This document shows positions 1-6,284 of a stretch of 7,124 nucleotides of DNA, piece by piece. The stretch's first letter is position 1; the number at the start of each line of letters is the position of its first letter. The translations under genes and the position numbers were made by a program. The notes beneath the pieces are model-generated. The model was not told the DNA's origin. It saw only the letters and a list, made by a program, of their open reading frames with translations, and made no database searches. This DNA is from JAJPXC01 sp964562375 (lineage in GTDB: Bacteria; Bacteroidota; Bacteroidia; Bacteroidales; Muribaculaceae). The stretch is taken from NCBI GenBank assembly GCA_964562375.1, contig CAZLSW010000118.1:1-7124 (forward strand), written 5' to 3'.

Positions 1-17
1 GCCTTGACTTTTTATTG

Positions 18-45
18 CGGCGGGTGTAAAATCTCGCCGTTTTTA
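18..45 (+). terminator. Terminator-like stem-loop at left edge
   Basis: A GC-rich stem pairs 18-24 (CGGCGGG) with 33-39 (CTCGCCG). It has six Watson-Crick pairs and one G-T pair, and an 8-nt loop at 25-32. A run of five T follows at 40-44. The T-run lies on the right, so it would stop transcription running rightward, from a gene beyond the left edge of the window. The regulator starts only 15 nt later, so the same hairpin could instead belong to its leader. No gene is visible upstream to decide between these. Confidence 0.45.
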
Positions 46-47
46 TG

Positions 48-55
48 TAATTTTG
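48..55 (+). promoter_or_regulatory. Candidate Bacteroidetes -7 box (TAATTTTG)
   Basis: The sequence TAATTTTG matches the Bacteroidetes sigma-ABfr -7 consensus TAnnTTTG exactly. It lies 4 nt before the GTG start of the regulator. No clear TTTG -33 box sits at the usual distance of about 19-21 nt upstream, because that space is taken by the stem-loop at 18-39. If it is active, the transcript would begin at about position 60-62, which implies a leaderless or nearly leaderless mRNA. A chance match in this AT-rich stretch is quite possible. Confidence 0.35.
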
Positions 56-59
56 TTCT

Positions 60-818
60 GTGAAACCCACTGCTGGCGACTTCTTTATCCGCGACAACGA
101 GGTGAAAGCCTCCGCGTCGGGCGGCGACAGCGACATTCCCGCAATCATCGAGATGGCCAAGGGAATGGCGCGCTGCACCTCGCTGTGTGTCTACCTCATC
201 GACTATGCCAAGCGCGGTTTCCTCTGGTTCTCCGACAACCTCTCCATCTTCACCGGCATCACCGACGACCAGCTGCGGAGCATGGGCTTTGACATCTTCA
301 TCGAGCACGTGCCCGAGGCCGAGCAGTCGATGCTGCTGGAAATCAACCGTGCGGGATGGCAGAAGTATCAACAGACACCGTTGGAAGAAAGGACCGGCGC
401 CTGGATCAGCTATTCGTTCCACTTCGTGGTGGGCAAGCGCAAGGTGCTCGTCGACCATCGCCTTACGGCGGTGAAACTTGACGAGCAAGGAAACTGCCGA
501 GTGGCCCTCTGCGTGTTCTCCCCCTCGTCGCTCAAGGAGCCTGGCAACGTGGTGTGGCGACGCTCCGACAGTAGCGAATTTTGGGAATACAGCCTTGCCG
601 GACGCCGTTGGCACCGCCGCACGCTCCAACCGTTGACCGACACCGAGCGGCAGGTGCTGCTCATGTCGTTCCAAGGGCAGAGCCAGCAGGAGATAGCCGA
701 CACCATCCACTATTCCGTCGAGACCGTCAAGCACGTCAAGCGCCAGCTCTTCGAGCGCTTCGGCGCCAAAAACATCGCCCAGGCCGTCAGCTACGCCGCC
801 AACTACCGCCTGCTCTGA
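60..818 (+). CDS. PAS-like / LuxR-type HTH transcriptional regulator
   Basis: This 252-residue protein is probably a cytoplasmic one-component regulator. Residues about 190-250 form a LuxR/GerE-type helix-turn-helix: LTDTERQVL opens the domain, QQEIADTIHYS is the first HTH helix and turn, and VETVKHVKRQLFERFG is the recognition helix region. Residues about 38-155 look like a PAS-type sensor, with FSDNLSIFTGITDDQL resembling the PAS helix region. There is no receiver-domain phosphorylation site, signal peptide or membrane segment. The start is GTG at 60. An in-frame TAA at 48-50 excludes anything longer, and the next in-frame ATG (153, residue 32) would discard codons with strongly GC-rich third positions typical of real coding sequence. 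No Shine-Dalgarno sequence is seen. The gene converges on the pump operon. The ligand and targets are not visible, and control of the pump is only a possibility. Confidence 0.85.
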   Translation: MKPTAGDFFIRDNEVKASASGGDSDIPAIIEMAKGMARCTSLCVYLIDYAKRGFLWFSDNLSIFTGITDDQLRSMGFDIFIEHVPEAEQSMLLEINRAGWQKYQQTPLEERTGAWISYSFHFVVGKRKVLVDHRLTAVKLDEQGNCRVALCVFSPSSLKEPGNVVWRRSDSSEFWEYSLAGRRWHRRTLQPLTDTERQVLLMSFQGQSQQEIADTIHYSVETVKHVKRQLFERFGAKNIAQAVSYAANYRLL

Positions 819-834
819 CTAAAACAACGCTTAC

Positions 835-850
835 AAATAAAATTTTATTT
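835..850. other. 16-bp AT-only palindrome downstream of the regulator
   Basis: AAATAAAATTTTATTT is a perfect palindrome with no loop, 17 nt after the regulator stop codon, followed by one more T. It has no G or C, so the RNA hairpin would be weak and it is a poor intrinsic terminator. It may mark the 3' end of the transcript or simply be AT-rich spacer sequence. Confidence 0.25.
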
Positions 851-927
851 TGCTCCTCGTTTGTTCCTCACATCCCTATAATCTTCAATTATATTTCTAA
901 ATACCCAAGCATTTATTCTATCAACAT

Positions 928-1149
928 AGGCTAATGACCACAAAAAGACACAAAAGGACACGAAAACACTGATGCTTTGGCTGCGACCGCCAAACGCTAC
1001 AACTTGCGAAATGGAGAGGAGGTTCGTGCTTCGCACTCAATAGTTCTTCCACTTGAAAGGAGTGGGTGACGCTGGATTTCAGCTTGGGAAAGGCTTGTGG
1101 ATATCGCTATTTTGTGTCCTTTTGTGTTATTTCGTGGTTGAGATAGCCT
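928..1149. repeat. MITE-like inverted-repeat element between convergent genes
   Basis: This element fills most of the 341-bp gene-free gap between the two convergent transcription units. The left arm at 937-965 pairs with the right arm at 1110-1138 at 25 of 29 positions. The pairing includes a perfect 14-bp core, ACACAAAAGGACAC at 948-961 against 1114-1127. After a 2-nt offset the match resumes with AGGCTA (928-933) against TAGCCT (1144-1149). The 144-bp interior has small hairpins: TTTGGC/GCCAAA (976-981 and 989-994), GTGC/GCAC around 1026-1034, and CCACT/AGTGG (1049-1053 and 1061-1065). There is no credible reading frame and no clear target-site duplication. The right edge lies 10 nt from the TolC-like gene's stop codon. 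The structure suggests a miniature non-autonomous mobile element or interspersed repeat. Its copy number elsewhere is unknown. Confidence 0.55.
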
Positions 1150-1159
1150 TTTGGGGGCG

Positions 1160-2452
1160 TTAGTGGCTGTAGAAGGCGAGGATGCGCTGGCGGAGGATAA
1201 GTTCGTAGCGGGCTTGGATGCGCTGGAGTTGGGCCTTGAAATAGTCGGTTTTGGCTTGCTCGTATTCGGTGGAGTTGGCGCGGCCCAGGTCGTATTTCTC
1301 GCTCATGGCCTCGAATGTTCGGCGCAGGGCGTCCTCGGTGGTGAGGGAAGTCTCGTATTTGCTACGTGCGCCAATTGCCTGATAATAGGCTTGTTGTATG
1401 GCTTTGTGGAGGTCGGAGCGGGTGGTTTCGAGGGCCAATTGGGCGTTGATGCGGTCGATACGGGCGCGTTTCACCGAGTTGGAGGTCGACAGGCCGTCGA
1501 AGATGGGCACTGAGAGGGAGAAGCCCACGTATTTGTTGAAGTTGTCCTTCATCTGCGAGGAGAAGGAGGGGTTGCTCATGCCGTTGACGGTGTAATAGCT
1601 CGATGAGAGGCCGGCGTTGAACGAGAGCTTGGGGATGTAACCGGTTTCGGCCACCTTGATCTGGTCGTTGGCGGCGTCAATGTCGGCCTGGTCGGCCAAC
1701 ACTTTGGAATTGTGATCGGCGGCGTAGGCGTAAACCTCGTTGGCTGAGGGGATTAACGTTTCCTCCTCGCCAAGCGGAGAAACGGCCATTTCCTGAATGT
1801 CAGGTAGTTGCATAAGTTGGGCCAGATCGACCATTGCGAGGGTGTAGTCGTTGCGGGCGTCGGTGACAGATAGCTGATCCTGAGCGAGTTGTGAAGTTGC
1901 TTCCAGCACTTGAATCTCGGCGATTCGGCCAGCGTCGGCGAGAGCCTGCTGTCGCTCGAGAGTTGCTTGGGATAGGTTAACTTGCTGAACTGCAGTTTGT
2001 AACACTTCATCGCAATAGAGTACCTGAAGGTATTGGGCGATGATGTTGAGGGTGATGTCGTCCTTGGCCGACTCCAATTTGTAGAGCGCGGCCTTGAGGT
2101 TGGTGCGGGCGTACTTGGTTTTTCTCACGTTGGCTAATCCCTGAAACAGAGGCACTTGCGCACCTAAGTCCCAAGAGAACGAGGAGGTGTTGCGGTTGGC
2201 GTAGGTGTTTTCGGAGGTGAGGCCGCGGCCGAAGTTCCATCCCTGGGATGCGCTTGCTGCTACCGAGGGCAGGAAACCGCTACGAGCCTCAGTCACAGAG
2301 AGTTCGGCACCTTGGTAATCGATTTCGCGAGCACGCACAGTGAGGTTGTGTTCGACGGCGTATTGGATGCACTGGTCGAGAGTCCAGGTCTCAGCCGAGG
2401 CTGACACAGCGATTGTTGAGGCTAACAAGCCGAATATCAGGCGATTCATCAT
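1160..2452 (-). CDS. TolC-like outer-membrane efflux protein
   Basis: This 430-residue protein should form the trimeric outer-membrane and periplasmic channel of the export system. Residues 1-20 are a signal peptide with a probable signal peptidase I site after ASA20. The mature protein opens with ETWTLDQCIQYAVEHN, the usual start of the OEP family (PF02321). The two OEP repeats are visible as paired landmarks: GFLPSV (59-64) with VPLFQGL (100-106), and GYIPKL (271-276) with VPIFDGL (315-321). The C-terminal YDLGRANSTEYEQAKTDY (387-404) matches the conserved LG...EY helix. Length is normal for the family. It is the last gene of the operon, and its ATG overlaps the adaptor stop codon in ATGA. 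A second ATG follows immediately (2447-2449) and is an equally possible start. No strong terminator follows the gene. Codons of residues about 151-198 end in A or T more often than those of the flanking parts. Confidence 0.93.
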   Translation of the reverse strand: MMNRLIFGLLASTIAVSASAETWTLDQCIQYAVEHNLTVRAREIDYQGAELSVTEARSGFLPSVAASASQGWNFGRGLTSENTYANRNTSSFSWDLGAQVPLFQGLANVRKTKYARTNLKAALYKLESAKDDITLNIIAQYLQVLYCDEVLQTAVQQVNLSQATLERQQALADAGRIAEIQVLEATSQLAQDQLSVTDARNDYTLAMVDLAQLMQLPDIQEMAVSPLGEEETLIPSANEVYAYAADHNSKVLADQADIDAANDQIKVAETGYIPKLSFNAGLSSSYYTVNGMSNPSFSSQMKDNFNKYVGFSLSVPIFDGLSTSNSVKRARIDRINAQLALETTRSDLHKAIQQAYYQAIGARSKYETSLTTEDALRRTFEAMSEKYDLGRANSTEYEQAKTDYFKAQLQRIQARYELILRQRILAFYSH

Positions 2453-3552
2453 TCAACGATTTGAGCGCCACGCAAGCGCGAGGTGGTGGTGAGGGTGGAA
2501 TCTTTGAGCTGGATGTTGATGCCGTCGGAGATACCGGTCTTGACGGCTGTGCGGTCGAAGCGCATGGGCTTGGCCAACGAGTCGGCCAGCACGTAGACGA
2601 AGGTGGAGTCGCCGGCGAACTCGATCACGCTCTCGGGGATTGCCAAGGCGTTCTCCACGCGCTCGAGGATGACCGTAGCGTTGGCGGAATAGCCTGAGCG
2701 TAAGTACATTCCGTCGGCGGGGGTGACAGCGGCTTTCACCTCAAAGGTGTTGGTGCCGTTGTCCTCGGTGGCCTGCGGGGCGATTTTCTCAATGGTGGCG
2801 TTGAGTGTCTGGGAGCCGACGGCGCCCACCGAGATCTCCATGGGCATCCCCTCGTGGAGCAAACCCACCTCGGTTTCGTCGATTTTCCCCTTGAAAATCA
2901 GGTTGTTCATATCGGCGATGGTGGCGATTGTGGTACCGTCGTTCATCGTGTTGGCCTGGATTACCGAGGAGCCTACCTTGATGGGCACGTCGAGGACGAG
3001 TCCGGTGATAGTGGCTCGCACTAACGTGTTGCTACCCTGGGCGTTGGTGGCCGACACACCGTCGCGCACAATCGACAACGCGTCGATGGCCGATGCCAAC
3101 TCCTCCTGTGCCTTGCGGTAGGCCGATTCGTCCTGCTCCAATTGGTCGCGGCTCTCGTATTTTTTGTCGTAGAGCGACTTTGTGCGCTTGTAGGCCAGGC
3201 GTTTCTGCTCGAGGTCGACCTTGGCCACGGCCACGCGATTTTGCGCCGACGACAGTTGTGACTCGTCGGGGATCACCTTGATACGGGCGATGACGTCGCC
3301 CTCGTGTACCATGTCGCCGGCCTCGACGTTGACCTCAGCGATGATGCCCGATACTTGGGGCTTGATTTCGATCTTGTCGCGAGGCTCGATGGCGCCCGTG
3401 AGCACGGTTGTGCGCTGGATGTCGGTCACGGCGGGCGACACGAGCTGGTACTGCTCGGGACGCGACTGCGAGGAGATGAACAGGTAGACGAATGTGCCCA
3501 CAAAGAGGAGGGCTATGCACGTCCACATCAGGATCCTAAGGAATTTTTTCAT
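2449..3552 (-). CDS. Periplasmic adaptor subunit (HlyD/MacA family)
   Basis: This 367-residue membrane-fusion protein is expected to link the inner-membrane permeases to the TolC-like channel. A short basic N-terminus is followed by one membrane segment (about 7-27) without a lipobox cysteine, so it is anchored by a helix and not as a lipoprotein. Residues about 45-93 form the first barrel-sandwich (lipoyl-like) half, with IEIKPQVSGIIAEVNVEAGD typical of the family. Residues about 95-165 are charged and heptad-like and form the coiled-coil hairpin that docks on TolC. The second lipoyl half lies at about 175-213 (ATITGLVLDVPIKVGSSV). The beta-barrel and membrane-proximal domains follow to the C-terminus. 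Length is close to that of E. coli MacA. The ATG at 3552 has no Shine-Dalgarno sequence ahead of it. Its stop overlaps the TolC start, so translation of the two is probably coupled. It is separated from the upstream permease by a repeat-filled spacer. Confidence 0.92.
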   Translation of the reverse strand: MKKFLRILMWTCIALLFVGTFVYLFISSQSRPEQYQLVSPAVTDIQRTTVLTGAIEPRDKIEIKPQVSGIIAEVNVEAGDMVHEGDVIARIKVIPDESQLSSAQNRVAVAKVDLEQKRLAYKRTKSLYDKKYESRDQLEQDESAYRKAQEELASAIDALSIVRDGVSATNAQGSNTLVRATITGLVLDVPIKVGSSVIQANTMNDGTTIATIADMNNLIFKGKIDETEVGLLHEGMPMEISVGAVGSQTLNATIEKIAPQATEDNGTNTFEVKAAVTPADGMYLRSGYSANATVILERVENALAIPESVIEFAGDSTFVYVLADSLAKPMRFDRTAVKTGISDGINIQLKDSTLTTTSRLRGAQIVE

Positions 3553-3692
3553 TATATATTGAGGTTTATAGTTTCTAGTTTCTTGTTTCTAGTAGATGGG
3601 CGTTTTTAAAGCATTAAAGCATTAAAGCGTTAAAGGAGGAAAGGAGTAAAGGAGGCATTAACCATTATCCATTAACCATTATCCATTAACCA
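3553..3692 (-). repeat. Repeat-filled spacer between second permease and adaptor
   Basis: This 140-bp gap inside the operon consists largely of short tandem repeats. Given on the + strand, three heptamers GTTTCTA/GTTTCTT/GTTTCTA run from 3571 to 3591. A GGGCGTTT motif (3598-3605) leads into six octamers at 3606-3653: TTAAAGCA twice, TTAAAGCG, TTAAAGGA, GGAAAGGA, GTAAAGGA. Five alternating heptamers ATTAACC/ATTATCC follow at 3657-3691 and end 1 nt before the permease stop codon. No open frame, terminator or promoter consensus is seen. In the mRNA the octamer block reads as a pyrimidine tract (CCTCCTTTACTCC...) followed by TTTAA repeats. The spacer at 4944-5060 has the same plan. Confidence 0.85.
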
Positions 3693-4943
3693 CTATTCTC
3701 TCATTGCTTCTATGGGCTTGATTTTCATTGCTTTGATGGCGGGGACGGTGCCCGCGGCGGTGCCAAGGATGATGAATGTAATGAGGATGCCAACGGCTTG
3801 GGAGAAAAGCAGTTGGTAATGCGGTTGCGAGTCTGGCTCGGCCAATGCCATTTGGGCGATGCCAAGGACGATTGCGGCAAAGCAGATGCCCGCGACGCCC
3901 GCGACGAGTGTAAGCAGCACGCTCTCCGAGAGGATTTGGGCGATGATGTCGCTCGGCTTGGCCCCGATGGCGCGGCGAATGCCGATTTCGGGCGTGCGTT
4001 CCTTGACGATTACCCACATGATGTTACCCACGCCGATCACGCCGGCCATCAACGAGCCAACGCCCACGAAAAGGGCTAACATCGTGATTCCCAGGAATAA
4101 ATTGTCCAACATCTCAAACTGCTCGGAGATGTCAAAAAACGTCAACGCCTGCTTGTCCTCGGGGTCAAACTGGTGGTTCTTGCTCAACACTCGGCGTAGG
4201 CGGTCCTCCACTTGCGAGGGACGGTAGCCCGGCTTGGTGCAGAACATAATCGCGTCGACCTTGCGCCCAAGGTGATAGCTCTGGCGAAGTGTGGAGCTGG
4301 GGATCACCACCGACTCGTCGAGTTTGCCGTTGATGTTGATTTCGGATGTTTGGTATACCACCCCGACGACTTTATAATAGATGCCGGAGACGGCCACGTA
4401 CTTGCCGAGGGGCGACTCGCCGGGGAAGAGGTTGTCGGCGACAGTGCGGCCGATGACGGCCACTTTGCGCACCTGCGCATCGTCGGTTGCGTTGATGAAA
4501 CGACCTTCCTTGATGCGGGGGAGCATTATCTTGGTGTAATCGGCGTCGACGCCAGTCATCTGGCCGCTGTAGTATCGCTTGCCGTAGGAAGCCACGCAGC
4601 CGTAGCCGTTCATTGTGGTAAGTCCGTCAATCTCAGGGCATAAGCGGCGAATTTGCTCGATGTCGTCGGTGGTCATGTCCCATTCGCGCCCTTTGTTGAA
4701 ACCCGCGTAAGCCTTAGTTGTGGCCTGGGTGAACGCGAAACCCGAATTGGAGGCGAAACCGTCGAAATTGGCCATCATTGTGTCCTTCAAGCCACCGGCG
4801 CCGCCCAGGAGCATTGCCAGCATGGCGGTGCCCCAGAAGATACCGAACGCGGTCATGAACGTGCGCGTCTTGTTTCGGGCGAGGGTCGCGACGATCTCGC
4901 GCCAATTATCAGGATCTATTATTGCTTTTAAAGCTTGAAGCAT
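3693..4943 (-). CDS. MacB/FtsX-type ABC transporter permease (second)
   Basis: This 416-residue inner-membrane permease has the four-helix MacB layout. TM1 lies at about 29-51. A large periplasmic domain (about 52-280, MacB_PCD type) follows. The C-terminal FtsX domain (about 283-412) has three helices near 283-311, 338-365 and 382-404. The cytoplasmic loop VKERTPEIGIRRAIGAKP (313-330) is the conserved element that contacts the ATPase, and the ending PAIKAMKIKPIEAMRE is typical. Unlike E. coli MacB it has no fused N-terminal ATPase, so it must use the ATPase encoded upstream. The neighbouring permease is a paralogue with the same fold and a nearly identical coupling loop but a clearly different periplasmic domain, which suggests a heterodimer. 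The ATG at 4943 is the only sensible start, with no Shine-Dalgarno sequence visible. Repeat-filled spacers lie on both sides. The substrate is unknown. Confidence 0.92.
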   Translation of the reverse strand: MLQALKAIIDPDNWREIVATLARNKTRTFMTAFGIFWGTAMLAMLLGGAGGLKDTMMANFDGFASNSGFAFTQATTKAYAGFNKGREWDMTTDDIEQIRRLCPEIDGLTTMNGYGCVASYGKRYYSGQMTGVDADYTKIMLPRIKEGRFINATDDAQVRKVAVIGRTVADNLFPGESPLGKYVAVSGIYYKVVGVVYQTSEININGKLDESVVIPSSTLRQSYHLGRKVDAIMFCTKPGYRPSQVEDRLRRVLSKNHQFDPEDKQALTFFDISEQFEMLDNLFLGITMLALFVGVGSLMAGVIGVGNIMWVIVKERTPEIGIRRAIGAKPSDIIAQILSESVLLTLVAGVAGICFAAIVLGIAQMALAEPDSQPHYQLLFSQAVGILITFIILGTAAGTVPAIKAMKIKPIEAMRE

Positions 4944-5060
4944 TGAGTTTTTGAGGGCTTTTTAAATCTTTAAATCTTTAAATCTTTAAAGGAGGGAAGG
5001 AGGGAAGGAGGAAAGGCTATGTTCATCACTCACTACTCACTAATTACCTAATTACCTCTT
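4944..5060 (-). repeat. Repeat-filled spacer between the two permeases
   Basis: This 117-bp gap is built like the one at 3553-3692. On the + strand, GGGCTTT (4955-4961) leads into octamers at 4962-5016: TTAAATCT three times, TTAAAGGA, GGGAAGGA twice, and a partial GGAAAGG. Three heptamers follow at 5024-5044 (CATCACT, CACTACT, CACTAAT). Two octamers TAATTACC at 5041-5056 overlap the last heptamer and end 4 nt before the first permease's stop codon. There is no reading frame and no GC-rich terminator hairpin, so transcription probably continues through it. Confidence 0.85.
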
Positions 5061-6284
5061 TTATTCATCACGCAGCGCTTCTACGGGTTTCACTTTCAGG
5101 GCTTTGAGGGCGGGGAATAGGCCCGCAAGAGCGCCTGCGATAATTAACACTACAGTCACCTGGATGGCTATCGAGATGTCGATTGACGGGTCCTTGATCC
5201 AATCTTGGCCCTCGAATGCTATCGCAAGCCCTTGATTGACAAGGATTCCGAAGACGATACCGATATAACCGAACATGGTGGTGATTACCACCGACTCCAG
5301 GATGATTTGTCGCAAGATGGCACGCGGTTTGGCTCCGATGGCACGGCGGATGCCGATTTCGTGGGTGCGTTCCTTGACGGATACAAACATAATGTTACTC
5401 ACGCCCACGATGCCCGAAAGCATTGTGAACAAGCCGATTACCCACACCACCCAGCCGAGGATGGAAAGCCCCGATTGGGTCTGCATATACTGGCGCAGGC
5501 GGTTCCAAATCCACACGCCCGACTGGTCCTGAGGGTCAAACTGCTTGATTTGGGCCATTGTGGCTCGCACTTCGTCCTCCACGCGCTGGCCGTCCTCCTC
5601 GGAGGTGATTCCGGCCAGCTCGACGTTGAGCTGCGATACCGACCGCGAGCCGCCGTTGAGCATCTTGGCTGTGGAGAAGGGGATGTAGAAGTTGGTGCGC
5701 CAATCGGCGTCGTACACGCCCACGATGGTAAAACCCAGCGAGCCAGCGGTCACTTGCTGGCCTACGGCCTTGGCGGCGTCCTTGAACAGCACCTCGGCGT
5801 TGTTTTTGTTCATCACCATCACTTTGCGCTTCTGGGCCACGTCGCTCTGGTTGATGAATCGGCCGTGGAGCAATTTGAGATTGTCGGATTTGACGGCTCC
5901 GGGGTAAGCGCCCGTGAACGAGCCGGTTACGTAATCGCTTGGGGTGGACACGTTGACGGTGTTGCTCAACATGAGTTGGGCCGAGACGTTGACCACGCCC
6001 TGCGTGTGGGCGTCGGCAATCTTCTGCTGGTCGTCGTCGTAAAGGCGAATGCGGCGCCCCTCCTTATAGCCTTGGTAGGCTTTATCGGTGCGACCGCCCC
6101 AGACGGTGAGGTAGTTGCTGCCGGCGGCCATGTTGGAGGAGTTGAAGGCGTTTACGATGCCACCGGCCATTCCCAGCAGGACTATTAGCATGAAGATGCC
6201 CCAAGCGACGGCGACGCCGGTGAGGGCCGTGCGGAGCTTGTTGTGGCTCAGGGATTGTGATATTTCGCGGAAAAGGTCAATCAT
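5061..6284 (-). CDS. MacB/FtsX-type ABC transporter permease (first)
   Basis: From ATG at 6284 this is a 407-residue inner-membrane permease of the MacB family without a fused ATPase. TM1 lies at about 18-46, the periplasmic domain at about 47-272, and the FtsX domain at about 274-404, with helices near 275-303, 328-354 and 374-394. The coupling loop VKERTHEIGIRRAIGAKP (303-320) and the ending PALKALKVKPVEALRDE are diagnostic. The frame stays open upstream to a GTG at 6326. That would add 14 residues encoded by a palindromic repeat, whereas the ATG start gives MIDLFREISQSLSHNKLRT, the normal MacB-like N-terminus. The chosen ATG lies inside the 3' end of the ATPase gene (8-nt overlap), so translational coupling is likely. 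It is a paralogue of the permease at 3693-4943. Confidence 0.92.
   Translation of the reverse strand: MIDLFREISQSLSHNKLRTALTGVAVAWGIFMLIVLLGMAGGIVNAFNSSNMAAGSNYLTVWGGRTDKAYQGYKEGRRIRLYDDDQQKIADAHTQGVVNVSAQLMLSNTVNVSTPSDYVTGSFTGAYPGAVKSDNLKLLHGRFINQSDVAQKRKVMVMNKNNAEVLFKDAAKAVGQQVTAGSLGFTIVGVYDADWRTNFYIPFSTAKMLNGGSRSVSQLNVELAGITSEEDGQRVEDEVRATMAQIKQFDPQDQSGVWIWNRLRQYMQTQSGLSILGWVVWVIGLFTMLSGIVGVSNIMFVSVKERTHEIGIRRAIGAKPRAILRQIILESVVITTMFGYIGIVFGILVNQGLAIAFEGQDWIKDPSIDISIAIQVTVVLIIAGALAGLFPALKALKVKPVEALRDE

Noticed and set aside
12..734. Minus-strand open frame (240 codons) opposite the regulator
   Set aside because: It is a shadow of the PAS-LuxR gene. The product looks like reverse-frame translation with many His, Leu and Arg residues, and the + strand frame carries an unmistakable LuxR HTH.
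845..1036. Minus-strand open frame of 63 codons in the convergent gap
   Set aside because: It reads through the left arm of the inverted repeat and is hydrophobic only because of the AAAAGGACAC-type repeat. It has no domain and no convincing start context.
2221..2230. GGCCGCGGCC palindrome in the TolC-like gene
   Set aside because: It is explained by ordinary GC-rich codons for Phe-Gly-Arg-Gly-Leu in a continuous conserved frame, with no repeat partner nearby.
3632..3655. Perfect Shine-Dalgarno-like AAAGGAGG on the + strand (also at 4988-4995)
   Set aside because: No + strand start codon or plausible gene follows. The motif is part of the octamer repeat.
5205..6188. Long + strand open frame (327 codons) opposite the first permease
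   Set aside because: It lies wholly antisense to a well-conserved FtsX-family gene. Its product is low in complexity and rich in His, Val, Gly and Asp, as expected when a GC-rich gene is read backward. It has no recognisable domain.
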